Shown: positions 26,111 to 34,944 of the stretch, piece by piece | How the letters are laid out: every line of letters begins with the position of its first letter | How positions within the stretch are numbered: position 1 is the stretch's first letter | From: Bacteroidales bacterium | GTDB lineage: Bacteria; Bacteroidota; Bacteroidia; Bacteroidales; WCHB1-69 | DNA: 64,000 nt | NCBI GenBank assembly: GCA_017394765.1 | Contig: JAFPXF010000031.1 | Location: 1-64,000 of the forward strand | Reading direction: 5' to 3' | Program-made: the position numbers and the translations under genes | The notes under the pieces: model-generated | The model's database searches: none | What the model was told of the DNA's origin: nothing | The model's input: only the letters and a program-made list of their open reading frames with translations

Positions 26111-26141
26111 AACAATAAAAAAACCGCCCTTGCAGGCGGTC
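26111..26141 (-). terminator. Intrinsic terminator of the transketolase-sigma operon
   Basis: On the minus strand the stem ACCGCC/GGCGGT with a short loop (TGCAAG) is followed by a run of seven T. It lies 20 bases past the stop codon of the gene at 26161. Confidence 0.8.
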
Positions 26142-26160
26142 CGTGTGATGTTTAACGCTG

Positions 26161-26682
26161 TTATCGTCTTGCCTTATGCGGGGTGGCGGAAGGCGTTTTA
26201 GTGGAATCTTCTGCCTTTTTCTTACCCACCGAAAGACTTCTCTTGTACCGTTCGTCTATTTTGTAGAACTCCTGCAAATGTTTTGGGGAGAGCATGGTCT
26301 TGAGCTTCTTGTAGAAATTGGTCTCCAACGTGAGGAGGTTCTTTTTAAGCTCGAATTTCTGGTCAAAAAGATAAGTGATCTGGCTGTCCGTGAGCTCCTC
26401 GCATTTTTTCTCCTCATCGCAGTTGGGGCAGTTGGGGCAGTTCACCTTGATGCCCTTCTTTTCGATGTTGGCACGATATGTCTCGTGCAGTTTAACCTCG
26501 CTGCGGAGATATTGCTCGTATGCGGCCCAGAAGGTCTTTGCTTCGGTCGCGGTGGGATGGAAATGGGTTTTCATGTTGAGGACCCGGTCCTGGACGATCT
26601 TGTTGCCGTCGATTTTGTCCTGGGCATTGGACGCGGCAATGCCGGCGACCAACAGCATGGCGATGATGAATATGCGTTTCAT
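26161..26682 (-). CDS. Spy/CpxP-like periplasmic protein
   Basis: This is a secreted 173-residue protein with a signal peptide ending near AASNAQD. The mature part is helical and charged, with LTDSQITYLFDQKFELKKNLLTLETNFYKKLKTMLSPKHLQEFYKIDERYKRSL, which resembles the LTXXQ pattern of Spy/CpxP proteins that bind unfolded proteins. An unusual inserted motif, NCPNCPNCDEEKKC, has four cysteines and might bind metal or form disulphides. The tail is basic. It is the last gene of an operon with an ECF sigma factor and a probable anti-sigma factor, so it may be an envelope-stress sensor or target. The function is unproved. Confidence 0.62.
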   Translation of the reverse strand: MKRIFIIAMLLVAGIAASNAQDKIDGNKIVQDRVLNMKTHFHPTATEAKTFWAAYEQYLRSEVKLHETYRANIEKKGIKVNCPNCPNCDEEKKCEELTDSQITYLFDQKFELKKNLLTLETNFYKKLKTMLSPKHLQEFYKIDERYKRSLSVGKKKAEDSTKTPSATPHKARR

Positions 26683-26695
26683 AGTGGTTTTTGTT

Positions 26696-27010
26696 TTAAA
26701 AATTGTAATAATCCATCTGGGCCAGTTCGGTGTTGTAGTAGTCGATCATCTGTTCTTCCAACTCCTTTTCCTCTTGAGCGGCCTCAATGACAATCTGCTT
26801 TTGGTTCTCTTGTTCCTGTTTCCGGAAATTGAGGAACAATGTGCTCGCTATGGCAAGCAGCGCAACCGCGGCGGCAGAAAGGAAAAACAGGTTGCGCCGT
26901 GTGGCCCTCTCTTTCCGTATGGTGTTTATCATCCGGGAAGGCAATTGCTCAAAGTAGCCCTCCGGTACGTCGTAATGCTCGTTTCGCTCTATTTTTTCAA
27001 TGTCAATCAT
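26696..27010 (-). CDS. Small membrane protein, probable anti-sigma factor
   Basis: This 104-residue protein has an N-terminal cytoplasmic part of about 45 residues (DVPEGYFEQLPSRMINTI), one transmembrane helix (LFFLSAAAVALLAIASTLFLNF) and a short acidic periplasmic tail. The phrase VPEGYFEQLP is common in Bacteroidetes proteins encoded directly after ECF sigma factors. It follows the sigma gene by 41 bases. No zinc-binding ZAS motif is seen, so the anti-sigma role rests on position and topology. Confidence 0.6.
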   Translation of the reverse strand: MIDIEKIERNEHYDVPEGYFEQLPSRMINTIRKERATRRNLFFLSAAAVALLAIASTLFLNFRKQEQENQKQIVIEAAQEEKELEEQMIDYYNTELAQMDYYNF

Positions 27011-27051
27011 AGTGGTGAGAAAAAAGAAACATTAGCAAGACACTTGATTTT

Positions 27052-27609
27052 CTAAAAGGTTAAATGCTCCGACAAATTTTTTTTGATTTTTTCCATGGCG
27101 AAATGATACGAGGCCTTCAAGGCGCTTTCGGAGGTGTCGAAAATCTTGGACATTTCGGCGTATGGAGTCTCGTCGTAATAGCGCATGGTGAAGACGGCGC
27201 GCTGCTTGGGCGGAAGACGAAGTATGGCCTCCTGAAGCAGATGCTCAATCTCGTTTGGCGAGATGAAATTTGTCTCCGGCTGGGAGACCACCAGGAAATC
27301 GGTGTAGTTGTCATCGGAGAGGTTGAGCAGCTTTTTCTTCTTCTCCACGTATGTCAACGCCTCGTTGACGCTGACTTTGGTGATCCAGGTCTTGAGACTG
27401 GAATCGCCCCTGAAATTGTCGAGGTGCCGCCAGATTTTGATGCAGACATTCTGGGTCACATCGTTGGCATCCTCGTGCAGGGTGACGATACGGCGGGCAT
27501 TATAGTAGATCACCCGCTGATATTTTTTCAGCAGCAACTCGAAGGCCTGCTCTTTGGTCTTCTTGTTTGCAAACAAGGCAAGAATGAACTCGTCGGTGGG
27601 TTCTGGCAT
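27052..27609 (-). CDS. ECF RNA polymerase sigma factor
   Basis: This group 4 sigma-70 family member of 185 residues has region 2 with NARRIVTLHEDANDVTQNVCIKIWRHLDNFRGDSSLKTWITKVSVNEAL, the core-binding and -10 recognising part, and region 4 with LPPKQRAVFTMRYYDETPYAEMSKIFDTSESALKASYHFAMEKIKKNL, the -35 binding helix-turn-helix. It starts nine bases after the transketolase gene, so both are on one transcript. The downstream small membrane protein is a candidate anti-sigma factor. Confidence 0.92.
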   Translation of the reverse strand: MPEPTDEFILALFANKKTKEQAFELLLKKYQRVIYYNARRIVTLHEDANDVTQNVCIKIWRHLDNFRGDSSLKTWITKVSVNEALTYVEKKKKLLNLSDDNYTDFLVVSQPETNFISPNEIEHLLQEAILRLPPKQRAVFTMRYYDETPYAEMSKIFDTSESALKASYHFAMEKIKKNLSEHLTF

Positions 27610-27618
27610 TATACTTAT

Positions 27619-28569
27619 TTATTTGCGGGCAATGGCCTTTTTACAAGCATCCATGATATGCTCCATATCCAAGCCGTACTCTTTCAACAATTCATCGGGG
27701 GTGCCGCTTTCGCCAAACTTGTCATCCACGGCGACCATTTCGACGGGGACAGGCAGCTCGCGTGCCAGCAGCTGGCAGATGGAGTCGCCAAGGCCGCCAT
27801 TCATCAGATGTTCCTCAGCGGTCACGGCGCAACGGGTCCTGTTGACACTCTCCAGCACAGCAGCCTCGTCCAGGGGCTTGATGGTGGCAATGTCGATAAC
27901 CTCCACAGAAAAGCCCTGCTCGGCCAGAATGCGCGCGGACTGCACAGCCGGATAGACCATGTGTCCGGTGGCGAAAATGGTGACATCCGTGCCTTCGTTC
28001 AGGAGAATGGCCTTGCCAATCACGAAAGGCTCTTCCGGCATGAAGTTGGGCACAGCGGGACGGCCGAAACGCAAATAGACCGGACCGACATACTCTGCGG
28101 CGGCCAGCGTGGCCATCTTGGTCTGGTTGTAGTCGCACGGGTTGATGACAACCATGTTGGGCAGCATCCTCATCAATCCAAGATCCTCCATCATCTCATG
28201 GGTGGCGCCATCCTCGCCGACGGTAAGGCCGGCATGGGACGCACAGATCTTGACATTGAGGTTGGAATAGGCCACCGTCATGCGGATCTGGTCATATACA
28301 CGTCCGGAAATGAAGCCCGCGAAGGCGGCGGCAAAAGGAACCTTGCCGCTCAATGCCAAGCCTGCCGAAATGCCTATCATGTTGGCCTCGGCTATGCCCA
28401 CTTGGATGAAACGATCCGGGAATGCGGCCTTGAAATCCCCCATCTTGACGCTGCCCGTGACATCTCCCGTGAGGGCGAAGACGTTAGGATTACGCTGGCC
28501 GGCCTCCACCAAACCCGCTCCGAAACCGGAACGAGTATCTTTTAATACGATGCTCTCTATATTTTCCAT
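27619..28569 (-). CDS. Transketolase, C-terminal subunit
   Basis: This is the pyrimidine-binding plus C-terminal half of a split transketolase, 316 residues long, which would transfer two-carbon ketol units using thiamine diphosphate. The catalytic glutamate lies in RFIQVGIAEANMIGISAGLA, and other family segments are HAGLTVGEDGATHEMMEDLGLMR and YLRFGRPAVP. The N-terminal, diphosphate-binding half is normally encoded just upstream, yet the 92 bases upstream hold only the promoter (TATCTTTG at 28589-28596) and then an opposite-strand gene. The partner must be elsewhere in the genome, or the protein has another role. Confidence 0.88.
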   Translation of the reverse strand: MENIESIVLKDTRSGFGAGLVEAGQRNPNVFALTGDVTGSVKMGDFKAAFPDRFIQVGIAEANMIGISAGLALSGKVPFAAAFAGFISGRVYDQIRMTVAYSNLNVKICASHAGLTVGEDGATHEMMEDLGLMRMLPNMVVINPCDYNQTKMATLAAAEYVGPVYLRFGRPAVPNFMPEEPFVIGKAILLNEGTDVTIFATGHMVYPAVQSARILAEQGFSVEVIDIATIKPLDEAAVLESVNRTRCAVTAEEHLMNGGLGDSICQLLARELPVPVEMVAVDDKFGESGTPDELLKEYGLDMEHIMDACKKAIARK

Positions 28570-28588
28570 AGTGTAAAAATTTTGCGCG

Positions 28589-28596
28589 CAAAGATA
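28589..28596 (-). promoter_or_regulatory. -7 element of the transketolase-sigma operon
   Basis: TATCTTTG on the minus strand, 20 bases before the ATG at 28569. It marks the transketolase half as the first gene of its transcript. Confidence 0.5.
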
Positions 28597-28661
28597 CGAA
28601 ATTTGCCAAATGACTGTTATTAAATAATCCTTTTTATTTTAAACAACCTGTCCTTTCGCGG

Positions 28662-31600
28662 ATGAGAATACGGCTACTCAAGGTCTTGATGCTTGCAACA
28701 GCCTTACTGTCAACACACAAGGCATTCCCGCAATTTGTCGGGGAGCCTCGTGTCAAAAGCTGTGTGGCCGATGCTTTCATCCTCAAGATAGACACGCTCT
28801 CCATCGTCCCCAACTCCTTTTCCATAGTGGACGTGGACACCTCGCAATACCGGATCGACCCCATCGCCGCCAAACTCTACCTTTGCGACTCCACCCTGCT
28901 TGGCCGCACTCTGGTATGCCAGTACACAGTCTATCGTCTGGACTTCTCCGCCCCGCTCCGCCACCGTCCGCTCTCACAAATAGAAGGCTCGGGCGGACGT
29001 CTGATCCCCGTCGCCGCAAGTTCCCAAACCCCTGTCGAGCTATACGACGACGCACAGCTCTCCACATCGGGGCATGTGTCACGCGGGATCACCATCGGCA
29101 ACAACCAGGACCCTGTGCTCAATTCTTCCCTCAATCTGCAGATTGCAGGCAATCTCTCCGACGACTTCCGAATCATGGCCTCCATCTCCGACAAGAACAT
29201 CCCCATCCAACCCGAAGGCAACACGCGCTACCTGTCGGACATTAATAATGTATTTATTACATTATATTATAAGGATGTGGCACGAATAAACGCCGGCGAC
29301 ATTTCCATCCAATCACCCGTTTCCGACTTTCTCTCCGTGTCGAGAAATCTTTTGGGCATGGAGGCGTCCGTGCGTTATACGGCGACAGACAAAGTACAGG
29401 GCATCCATTCGTTAGGCGGCGGAGTGGCCAAGGGCAGCTTTGCACGGCAAAAACTCGCCGTCCAGAACGGCATGCAGGGACCCTACAAACTCTACGGAGC
29501 TCAGGGCGAAACCGGCATCGTCGTCATCGCGGGGTCTGAACGCGTCTATATCGACGGCGTGCTGCTTGCCCGCGGGCAGGAAAACGACTATGTAATGGAC
29601 TATAACACGGCGGAAATCACCTTCACCCCAGCCCAGATGATGTCGGCGGAAAAAAGAGTGTTCGTGGAATTCGAATATACGAACAGACATTTCACCCGAA
29701 TCGGACTCTTCTCCTACAACGAACTGACCTTGGGCAAACGTAAGAACCTACGGCTCAACGTAAACTATTATCGTGAGCAAGATTTGAAGAATCAGTCCGT
29801 GCAACCCGAATTGAACATGGATCAAATGCGTTTCCTGTCACTCATCGGCGACAACTGGCAGAACGCCTATTATGAGCAAGCAGATTCCACCGCTTTTTCC
29901 GAAAACAGGGTGTTGTATTGTCGGAAAGACACCTTGGTGGACGGCATCACCTATCACAATGTTTACGAATATTCCACAGACAAGGATCGGCAGCTCTACA
30001 GCGTGAGCTTCACCTTCATGGGTCCCGGCAAGGGATCCTACGTCTTGCTGCGCAGTGCCGCCAACGGCCGGGTTTTCAGCTGGGTGGCGCCCGTGAACGG
30101 CGAGCCGCAGGGCGACTACAACCCCGTTTTGCTGCTGAGCACACCCCAACGCACGCAGATGGCCACATTGCAGGCCAAATACCAAATCCGCCCCACCACC
30201 CTGCTACGAGGCGAAGTGGCCCTGTCGGAACATGACCTGAACCTCTTTTCCAAACAAGACGACCGTGACAATGTGGGCTTTGCAAGCACACTGAACCTCA
30301 ACCATCGCCACGCGCTTGGGAAAAACATCCCCGACAGCGCCCGATGGGATTTCTTTGGCGGAGTGGAATGGCAATTCATTCACAAGAATTTCCATGCTGT
30401 AGAGAGTCTCCGCGACGTGGAATTCGCCCGCACCTACAATCTGGATGGCGACCACTCGAATCTGCACTCGGAACAGATGCTGCATGCCCATGGGGGCTTT
30501 GAGAAGAGAAAATTGGCCCTCCTGCGCTACGACCTCAACTGGTTTTCCCGTTTGGGGAGCACCTCGGCACTACGGCAGGAACTCGCGACACAAGGCACCG
30601 TCGGACGGCTGCGGCTCCAAGCCCGGGCCGCCTTCCTGACAACAGCGGACAGCCTGCAGCGCAGCCGCTTCCTGACCACAGACGCAAAAATCGCCTATCA
30701 ATTCAAAAACGTGGAAATAGGAGTGACCGACTTGCTGGAACGCAATCTCTTTCGAGATGCAATGACCGACACAGTACGATCCAACAGCTACGCATTCAAC
30801 GAGTTATTGCTATACATCAAAAACAATGAACCATCATTATATAAATACAATATTTCATACAAAAACCGAGTCGAATTTGCACCTGACACGAACGGTCTCC
30901 AGCTCCGGCAATCCATCCAAGAGGCCAATGCGCGTTTTCAATTCGACAGGATAAAGAACCAGCATTTCGCCGTCCAAGCCACCTACAGGACACAAAAGAT
31001 GCACCATGTCGTCCCGGAAAAAGGGCGGGAGCACTATTTTGTGGGGAACATGGAATACACGGGGCGTTTTTTCCACAACGCACTATTGTGGAACACCTAC
31101 TACGAGGCGGGAAGCTGCATGGAACAGAGGAAAACGTTCACTTTCCTGAAGGTCGCGACGGGACAAGGCACCCATGTGTGGCATGACTATAACGGCAACG
31201 GGGTCGAGGAGATGGACGAGTTCGAGGTGGCGGCCTTCCAGGACGAGGCCAACTATGTGAAGGTTTGGCTGACGGGAAACGACTATGTGAATGCCTACAG
31301 CAATGCCTTCACGCAAAGCATCCAGCTGCGGCCGGCGGCCGTTTGGAACAACCAAAAGGGCTTCCGCCGCTTCCTGGCCCGATTCTCCGACGTGGCAAGT
31401 TTCCGCACACAGCTGCGTCATGTGAAGCCCAACTTCAACCCGTTCTACGCCAACTTGGCCGACACCAACTTGCTGAGCCGCATCATGAACGTCAACAACA
31501 CATTCTCTTTCAACAACAGCACGTCGAAGTTCGCCTTCGACTTTGTGGTGCAGAAGTCGCAGAACAAGAGTCTGATGTATTATGGCTTTGAGCAGAGCGA

Positions 31601-32120
31601 AAGCGAATCGCAGCAAGTGGTGCTTAAAAGCAACCTGAAGGGGCTTGTTTCCATAGAGGCGAACTATCAACATGGCATTCAGGAAAACCGGTCCGACTTC
31701 CTCGCCATGCGCAACTACGAAATAGAGCGTCACGAAACCGGGGGGAAGGTGCAGCTGCGACTGCAGGACAAATATGTGACGGAAATTGGCTACCTGTACG
31801 GTGACAAGCGAGGGAAGGTGGGTGGCGGACATGTCTGTGTCCACGATGCCAACGCCGCGTTCAACTACAAAATCGTGCGCCGGGGGGTGTCCACCGTGTC
31901 GGTTCGCTATGTGGCCGTCAAGGGACAATCGCCCGACAATGCGGCAGCAGCCTATCAGATGTTGGAGGGCTTGGCGTTGGGCCACAATATCGTCTGGTCA
32001 CTCGGCTGCCAGCTGGCGCTGACCGAGTATCTGCAGCTTTCCGCCCAATATGACGGACGTGTCTCGCAAGGGCACAAAGCCATCCACACCGGCGGCATAA
32101 CCTTGAAAGCCCAGTTCTGA
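28662..32120 (+). CDS. Large predicted outer-membrane beta-barrel protein next to the type IX secretion genes
   Basis: This 1152-residue protein has a signal peptide (ends near HKAFPQF) and no lipobox. An N-terminal globular part is followed from about residue 140 by long series of amphipathic strands. A conserved-looking segment SRGITIGNNQDPVLNSS and later IPIQPEGNTRYLSDINNVF resemble stretches I remember from other Bacteroidetes barrels, but I cannot name the family. The last residues, GGITLKAQF, end in phenylalanine as barrels do, so the C-terminus is probably in the outer membrane. It ends 237 bases before porP. A part in type IX secretion is inferred only from position. Confidence 0.6.
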   Translation: MRIRLLKVLMLATALLSTHKAFPQFVGEPRVKSCVADAFILKIDTLSIVPNSFSIVDVDTSQYRIDPIAAKLYLCDSTLLGRTLVCQYTVYRLDFSAPLRHRPLSQIEGSGGRLIPVAASSQTPVELYDDAQLSTSGHVSRGITIGNNQDPVLNSSLNLQIAGNLSDDFRIMASISDKNIPIQPEGNTRYLSDINNVFITLYYKDVARINAGDISIQSPVSDFLSVSRNLLGMEASVRYTATDKVQGIHSLGGGVAKGSFARQKLAVQNGMQGPYKLYGAQGETGIVVIAGSERVYIDGVLLARGQENDYVMDYNTAEITFTPAQMMSAEKRVFVEFEYTNRHFTRIGLFSYNELTLGKRKNLRLNVNYYREQDLKNQSVQPELNMDQMRFLSLIGDNWQNAYYEQADSTAFSENRVLYCRKDTLVDGITYHNVYEYSTDKDRQLYSVSFTFMGPGKGSYVLLRSAANGRVFSWVAPVNGEPQGDYNPVLLLSTPQRTQMATLQAKYQIRPTTLLRGEVALSEHDLNLFSKQDDRDNVGFASTLNLNHRHALGKNIPDSARWDFFGGVEWQFIHKNFHAVESLRDVEFARTYNLDGDHSNLHSEQMLHAHGGFEKRKLALLRYDLNWFSRLGSTSALRQELATQGTVGRLRLQARAAFLTTADSLQRSRFLTTDAKIAYQFKNVEIGVTDLLERNLFRDAMTDTVRSNSYAFNELLLYIKNNEPSLYKYNISYKNRVEFAPDTNGLQLRQSIQEANARFQFDRIKNQHFAVQATYRTQKMHHVVPEKGREHYFVGNMEYTGRFFHNALLWNTYYEAGSCMEQRKTFTFLKVATGQGTHVWHDYNGNGVEEMDEFEVAAFQDEANYVKVWLTGNDYVNAYSNAFTQSIQLRPAAVWNNQKGFRRFLARFSDVASFRTQLRHVKPNFNPFYANLADTNLLSRIMNVNNTFSFNNSTSKFAFDFVVQKSQNKSLMYYGFEQSESESQQVVLKSNLKGLVSIEANYQHGIQENRSDFLAMRNYEIERHETGGKVQLRLQDKYVTEIGYLYGDKRGKVGGGHVCVHDANAAFNYKIVRRGVSTVSVRYVAVKGQSPDNAAAAYQMLEGLALGHNIVWSLGCQLALTEYLQLSAQYDGRVSQGHKAIHTGGITLKAQF

Positions 32121-32197
32121 TCATAGTGATTTTTAGAAAGTTTAAAATGTGTTGGTTTTTTTTTTCAACAGAACGATGTTGGATAAAAAAAATATCG

Positions 32198-32205
32198 TAT
32201 TTTTG
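32198..32205 (+). promoter_or_regulatory. -7 element of the porP-gldKLMN operon
   Basis: TATTTTTG, with a TTG 19 bases upstream as a possible -33 element. A leader of about 150 bases precedes the porP start at 32358. Confidence 0.55.
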
Positions 32206-32357
32206 TCGCTTGAAAAATTATAAGGTTAATTGCGTTCTGTAACTTTTTTGGGGATATGATGTAAAAAGATGTTTGATGACTAAAGTATAAACCCGCTAAA
32301 ATCTACATAACGTATTCAACCACAAATGAATATTGTAAAAACCAAAACCAACGAAAG

Positions 32358-33404
32358 ATGATGAATCGGGCGAAAAAGATAGGTGTTTTCATGCTGGTAG
32401 CGATGGCATTTCACGTTTCCGGCTTAGCTCAAGACGATGCGCAATTTACGCTTTTTCCTTGGGCAACTTCCTATTATAATGCAGGTGGCATAGGTGAACA
32501 GAACAATACGTTATGTTTCACGTTCCTGTACGACAACAAATCTTTGGCATGGCGTGATGTGTATAATGGTGCGGGCGATTCCATATCGAAGGACAAGACG
32601 GCGCCTCAGGATTTTCTGCTCAACATCGAGTCTTATCTGAAGAAATTGCACGGTTCCATCGGTCTTTCCTTGATCAGCGATCAAATTGGTTATTACAAAA
32701 GCATCGGAGTAAAGTTAGGTTATTCGTACAAATTGCGCATAGGGGGCGGCCACATGGGCATTGGAGCGCAGATTTCCTTCTTCAACCAGCAAATCGACCC
32801 CTCCGGATTCCGCCCCATCGACCAGGGCGACCCCGTGCTTGACAACCTTTCCGAATCCACCACAGACCTTGATTTTGGTTTAGGCGTGCATTACACGACC
32901 GACCAATGGTATGCAGGCGTAAGCGTGACGCAGCTGGCCGCCGCCTTCGACAAGGACCAGAAACTGCGCATTGCCGGCGACCACGGTCCGGCCCGCACGC
33001 CGCAAATGTACTTCCATGGCGGCTACACCTGGATTGTGCCCGCCAACCCCAATTGGGAGATTCTGCCTCAGACCTTGGTCAAGACCGACTTCAAGACGTT
33101 CCAGTGGGACCTTATGGTGCTGGCACGCTACAATGGCATCTACTGGGGCGGCTTGAGCTACCGTCTGCAGGATGCCGTCTCGCTGGTGTTCGGCGCACGT
33201 CCCTTCTATAACTCCTCCAACGTCTATCTGAAAGGCCTCGACGCCGGCGTCTCCTACAGCATCACCACCAACAAGCTGGGTTACCGCCGCTACAGGAGCT
33301 TCGGCGATGTGGAAGTGATGGTCCGCTATTGCTTTGACATCTACAAACCGGAGGTCTTCTCCGGCTACGGTTCCACACGTTCCATATACAAAAACTGGTA
33401 CTAA
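32358..33404 (+). CDS. porP: Type IX secretion membrane protein, PorP/SprF family
   Basis: This outer-membrane barrel of 348 residues has a signal peptide ending in SGLAQDDAQF. Family features are the start QFTLFPWATSYYNAGGIGEQNNTLCF, the strands around GSIGLSLISDQIGYYKSIGVKLGYSY and the late GGLSYRLQDAVSLVFGARP. PorP/SprF proteins act with the GldKLMN complex, and some anchor secreted adhesins at the surface. It is the first gene of the operon porP-gldK-gldL-gldM-gldN, as in Porphyromonas gingivalis. SprF paralogues are often found next to adhesin genes instead, so PorP is the better name here. Confidence 0.85.
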   Translation: MMNRAKKIGVFMLVAMAFHVSGLAQDDAQFTLFPWATSYYNAGGIGEQNNTLCFTFLYDNKSLAWRDVYNGAGDSISKDKTAPQDFLLNIESYLKKLHGSIGLSLISDQIGYYKSIGVKLGYSYKLRIGGGHMGIGAQISFFNQQIDPSGFRPIDQGDPVLDNLSESTTDLDFGLGVHYTTDQWYAGVSVTQLAAAFDKDQKLRIAGDHGPARTPQMYFHGGYTWIVPANPNWEILPQTLVKTDFKTFQWDLMVLARYNGIYWGGLSYRLQDAVSLVFGARPFYNSSNVYLKGLDAGVSYSITTNKLGYRRYRSFGDVEVMVRYCFDIYKPEVFSGYGSTRSIYKNWY

Positions 33405-33455
33405 GATAATAAAAGTGGTATAATTGCGTTTAGATAATCATTAAAATCTATAAAA

Positions 33456-34886
33456 ATGAAAAGGGTATTAATATTAATTGCAGCGGCACTGATGGTATGC
33501 GTGTCCTGTAAAAACGGCGGCGACGGCCAATTGGTGGGCGTAAAGGACCGCCCCGACTTCCTGGACCTCGACCCGTACGGCATGGTCTATGTTCCCGCCG
33601 GCCACTATGTGATGGGCGGTGGCGACCAGGATGTGCCATTCGCACAGACCCAGCAGTCCAAGAACGTGACCCTCGACGCCTTCTGGATGGACGAGACCGA
33701 GATCACCAACAACGAGTATCGCCAGTTCGTATATTGGGTGCGCGACTCCATCGCACATGTGTTGCTCGGTGATGCCGAGATCACAGATGTCGAGAAGTAT
33801 GGCCACTACCAGAAATACACCAAGGGCGAGAACGAGGGCGAACTCAAAGAACCCAAACTCATCAACTGGAAAGAAGAAATCCCTTGGGATTCTGACAACG
33901 AGGAGGTTCAATCCGCACTCTCTCCGTTGTACAACAAGGTGAACACCCGCTTCTACCATTATCGCCCCAACACCACTAATGCTGCCATGTACAACTACGA
34001 GTATTGGTGGTATGACTATCGCAACTGGCGCGATCCCGATGACCCCGACAACTTCGGCGCCGCAACCAAGGAGTTCGACAAGGAAGGCGTGGATTACGGT
34101 GGTCTGTACGCCAACCGTCCCAGCAGCTTGGGCAACGGTTACCAACGCTTCATCAAACACGAGGTCGTGAACATCTACCCGGATACCCTTTGCTGGGCCC
34201 ACGATTTCGTATATTCCTATAATGAGCAGATGATCCTGAACTATTTCTCCCATCCCCAGTTCGATCACTATCCTGTGGTGGGTGTGAGCTGGAAGCAAGC
34301 CAAGGCCTTCTCTTACTGGAGAACCCATCTCCGCATGTCCTGGCTTTCCTCCAAGGAGTATGCCAACGAGCAGGAGTTCAGACTGCCCACTGAAGCACAG
34401 TGGGAATGGGCTGCGCGCGGTGGCAACGACCTGGTCACCTATCCGTGGGGCGGTCCCTACACAACAAACAAGAACGGCTGTTTCCTGAGCAACTTCAAGC
34501 CCCAACGCGGCAACTACATAGCTGATGACAACATGTATCCCAGCATCGTGGCCCACTATCACCCCAACGATTGGGGTCTGTTTGACATGGCCGGCAACGT
34601 GGCCGAGTGGTGCGAGGATGCTTTCGACAAGTCCTCCTACAACTTCACCCACGACATGAATCCCGTCTATGTCTATTATGCCAAGAAGGACGACTCTCCT
34701 GCCAAGAAGCGCAAAGTCATCCGTGGCGGTTCCTGGAAGGACGTGAGTTATTACACCACTGTGGCGGCAAGATGCTTCGAGTATCAGGACACCTGCAAAT
34801 CATACGTGGGCTTCCGCAACGTGCAATCCTACATGGGCCGTCAACGCGGTGACAACAGCAGCCGTAGTGCCTCCCACGTTTACTAA
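33456..34886 (+). CDS. gldK: Type IX secretion lipoprotein GldK/PorK
   Basis: This is a 476-residue lipoprotein: the lipobox VSC puts the lipid on Cys18. The body is a formylglycine-generating-enzyme-like (SUMF1) domain, seen in GMVYVPAGHYVMGGGDQD, FWMDETEITNNEYRQFVYW, RLPTEAQWEWAARGG, GNVAEWCEDAF and the final VIRGGSWKD. The fold is used as a scaffold here. GldK with GldN forms the periplasmic ring under the outer membrane in known type IX systems. It starts 51 bases after porP. Confidence 0.93.
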   Translation: MKRVLILIAAALMVCVSCKNGGDGQLVGVKDRPDFLDLDPYGMVYVPAGHYVMGGGDQDVPFAQTQQSKNVTLDAFWMDETEITNNEYRQFVYWVRDSIAHVLLGDAEITDVEKYGHYQKYTKGENEGELKEPKLINWKEEIPWDSDNEEVQSALSPLYNKVNTRFYHYRPNTTNAAMYNYEYWWYDYRNWRDPDDPDNFGAATKEFDKEGVDYGGLYANRPSSLGNGYQRFIKHEVVNIYPDTLCWAHDFVYSYNEQMILNYFSHPQFDHYPVVGVSWKQAKAFSYWRTHLRMSWLSSKEYANEQEFRLPTEAQWEWAARGGNDLVTYPWGGPYTTNKNGCFLSNFKPQRGNYIADDNMYPSIVAHYHPNDWGLFDMAGNVAEWCEDAFDKSSYNFTHDMNPVYVYYAKKDDSPAKKRKVIRGGSWKDVSYYTTVAARCFEYQDTCKSYVGFRNVQSYMGRQRGDNSSRSASHVY

Positions 34887-34944
34887 AATCCTGACAACAA
34901 CAATAATCATCAATAAATCATTAACTAAATTAAATTAATCTAAA

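Noticed and set aside
28662..32120. SprA as the name of the large barrel protein
   Set aside because: SprA/Sov is about twice as long, and the SprA segments I remember are not found; a family name would be a guess.
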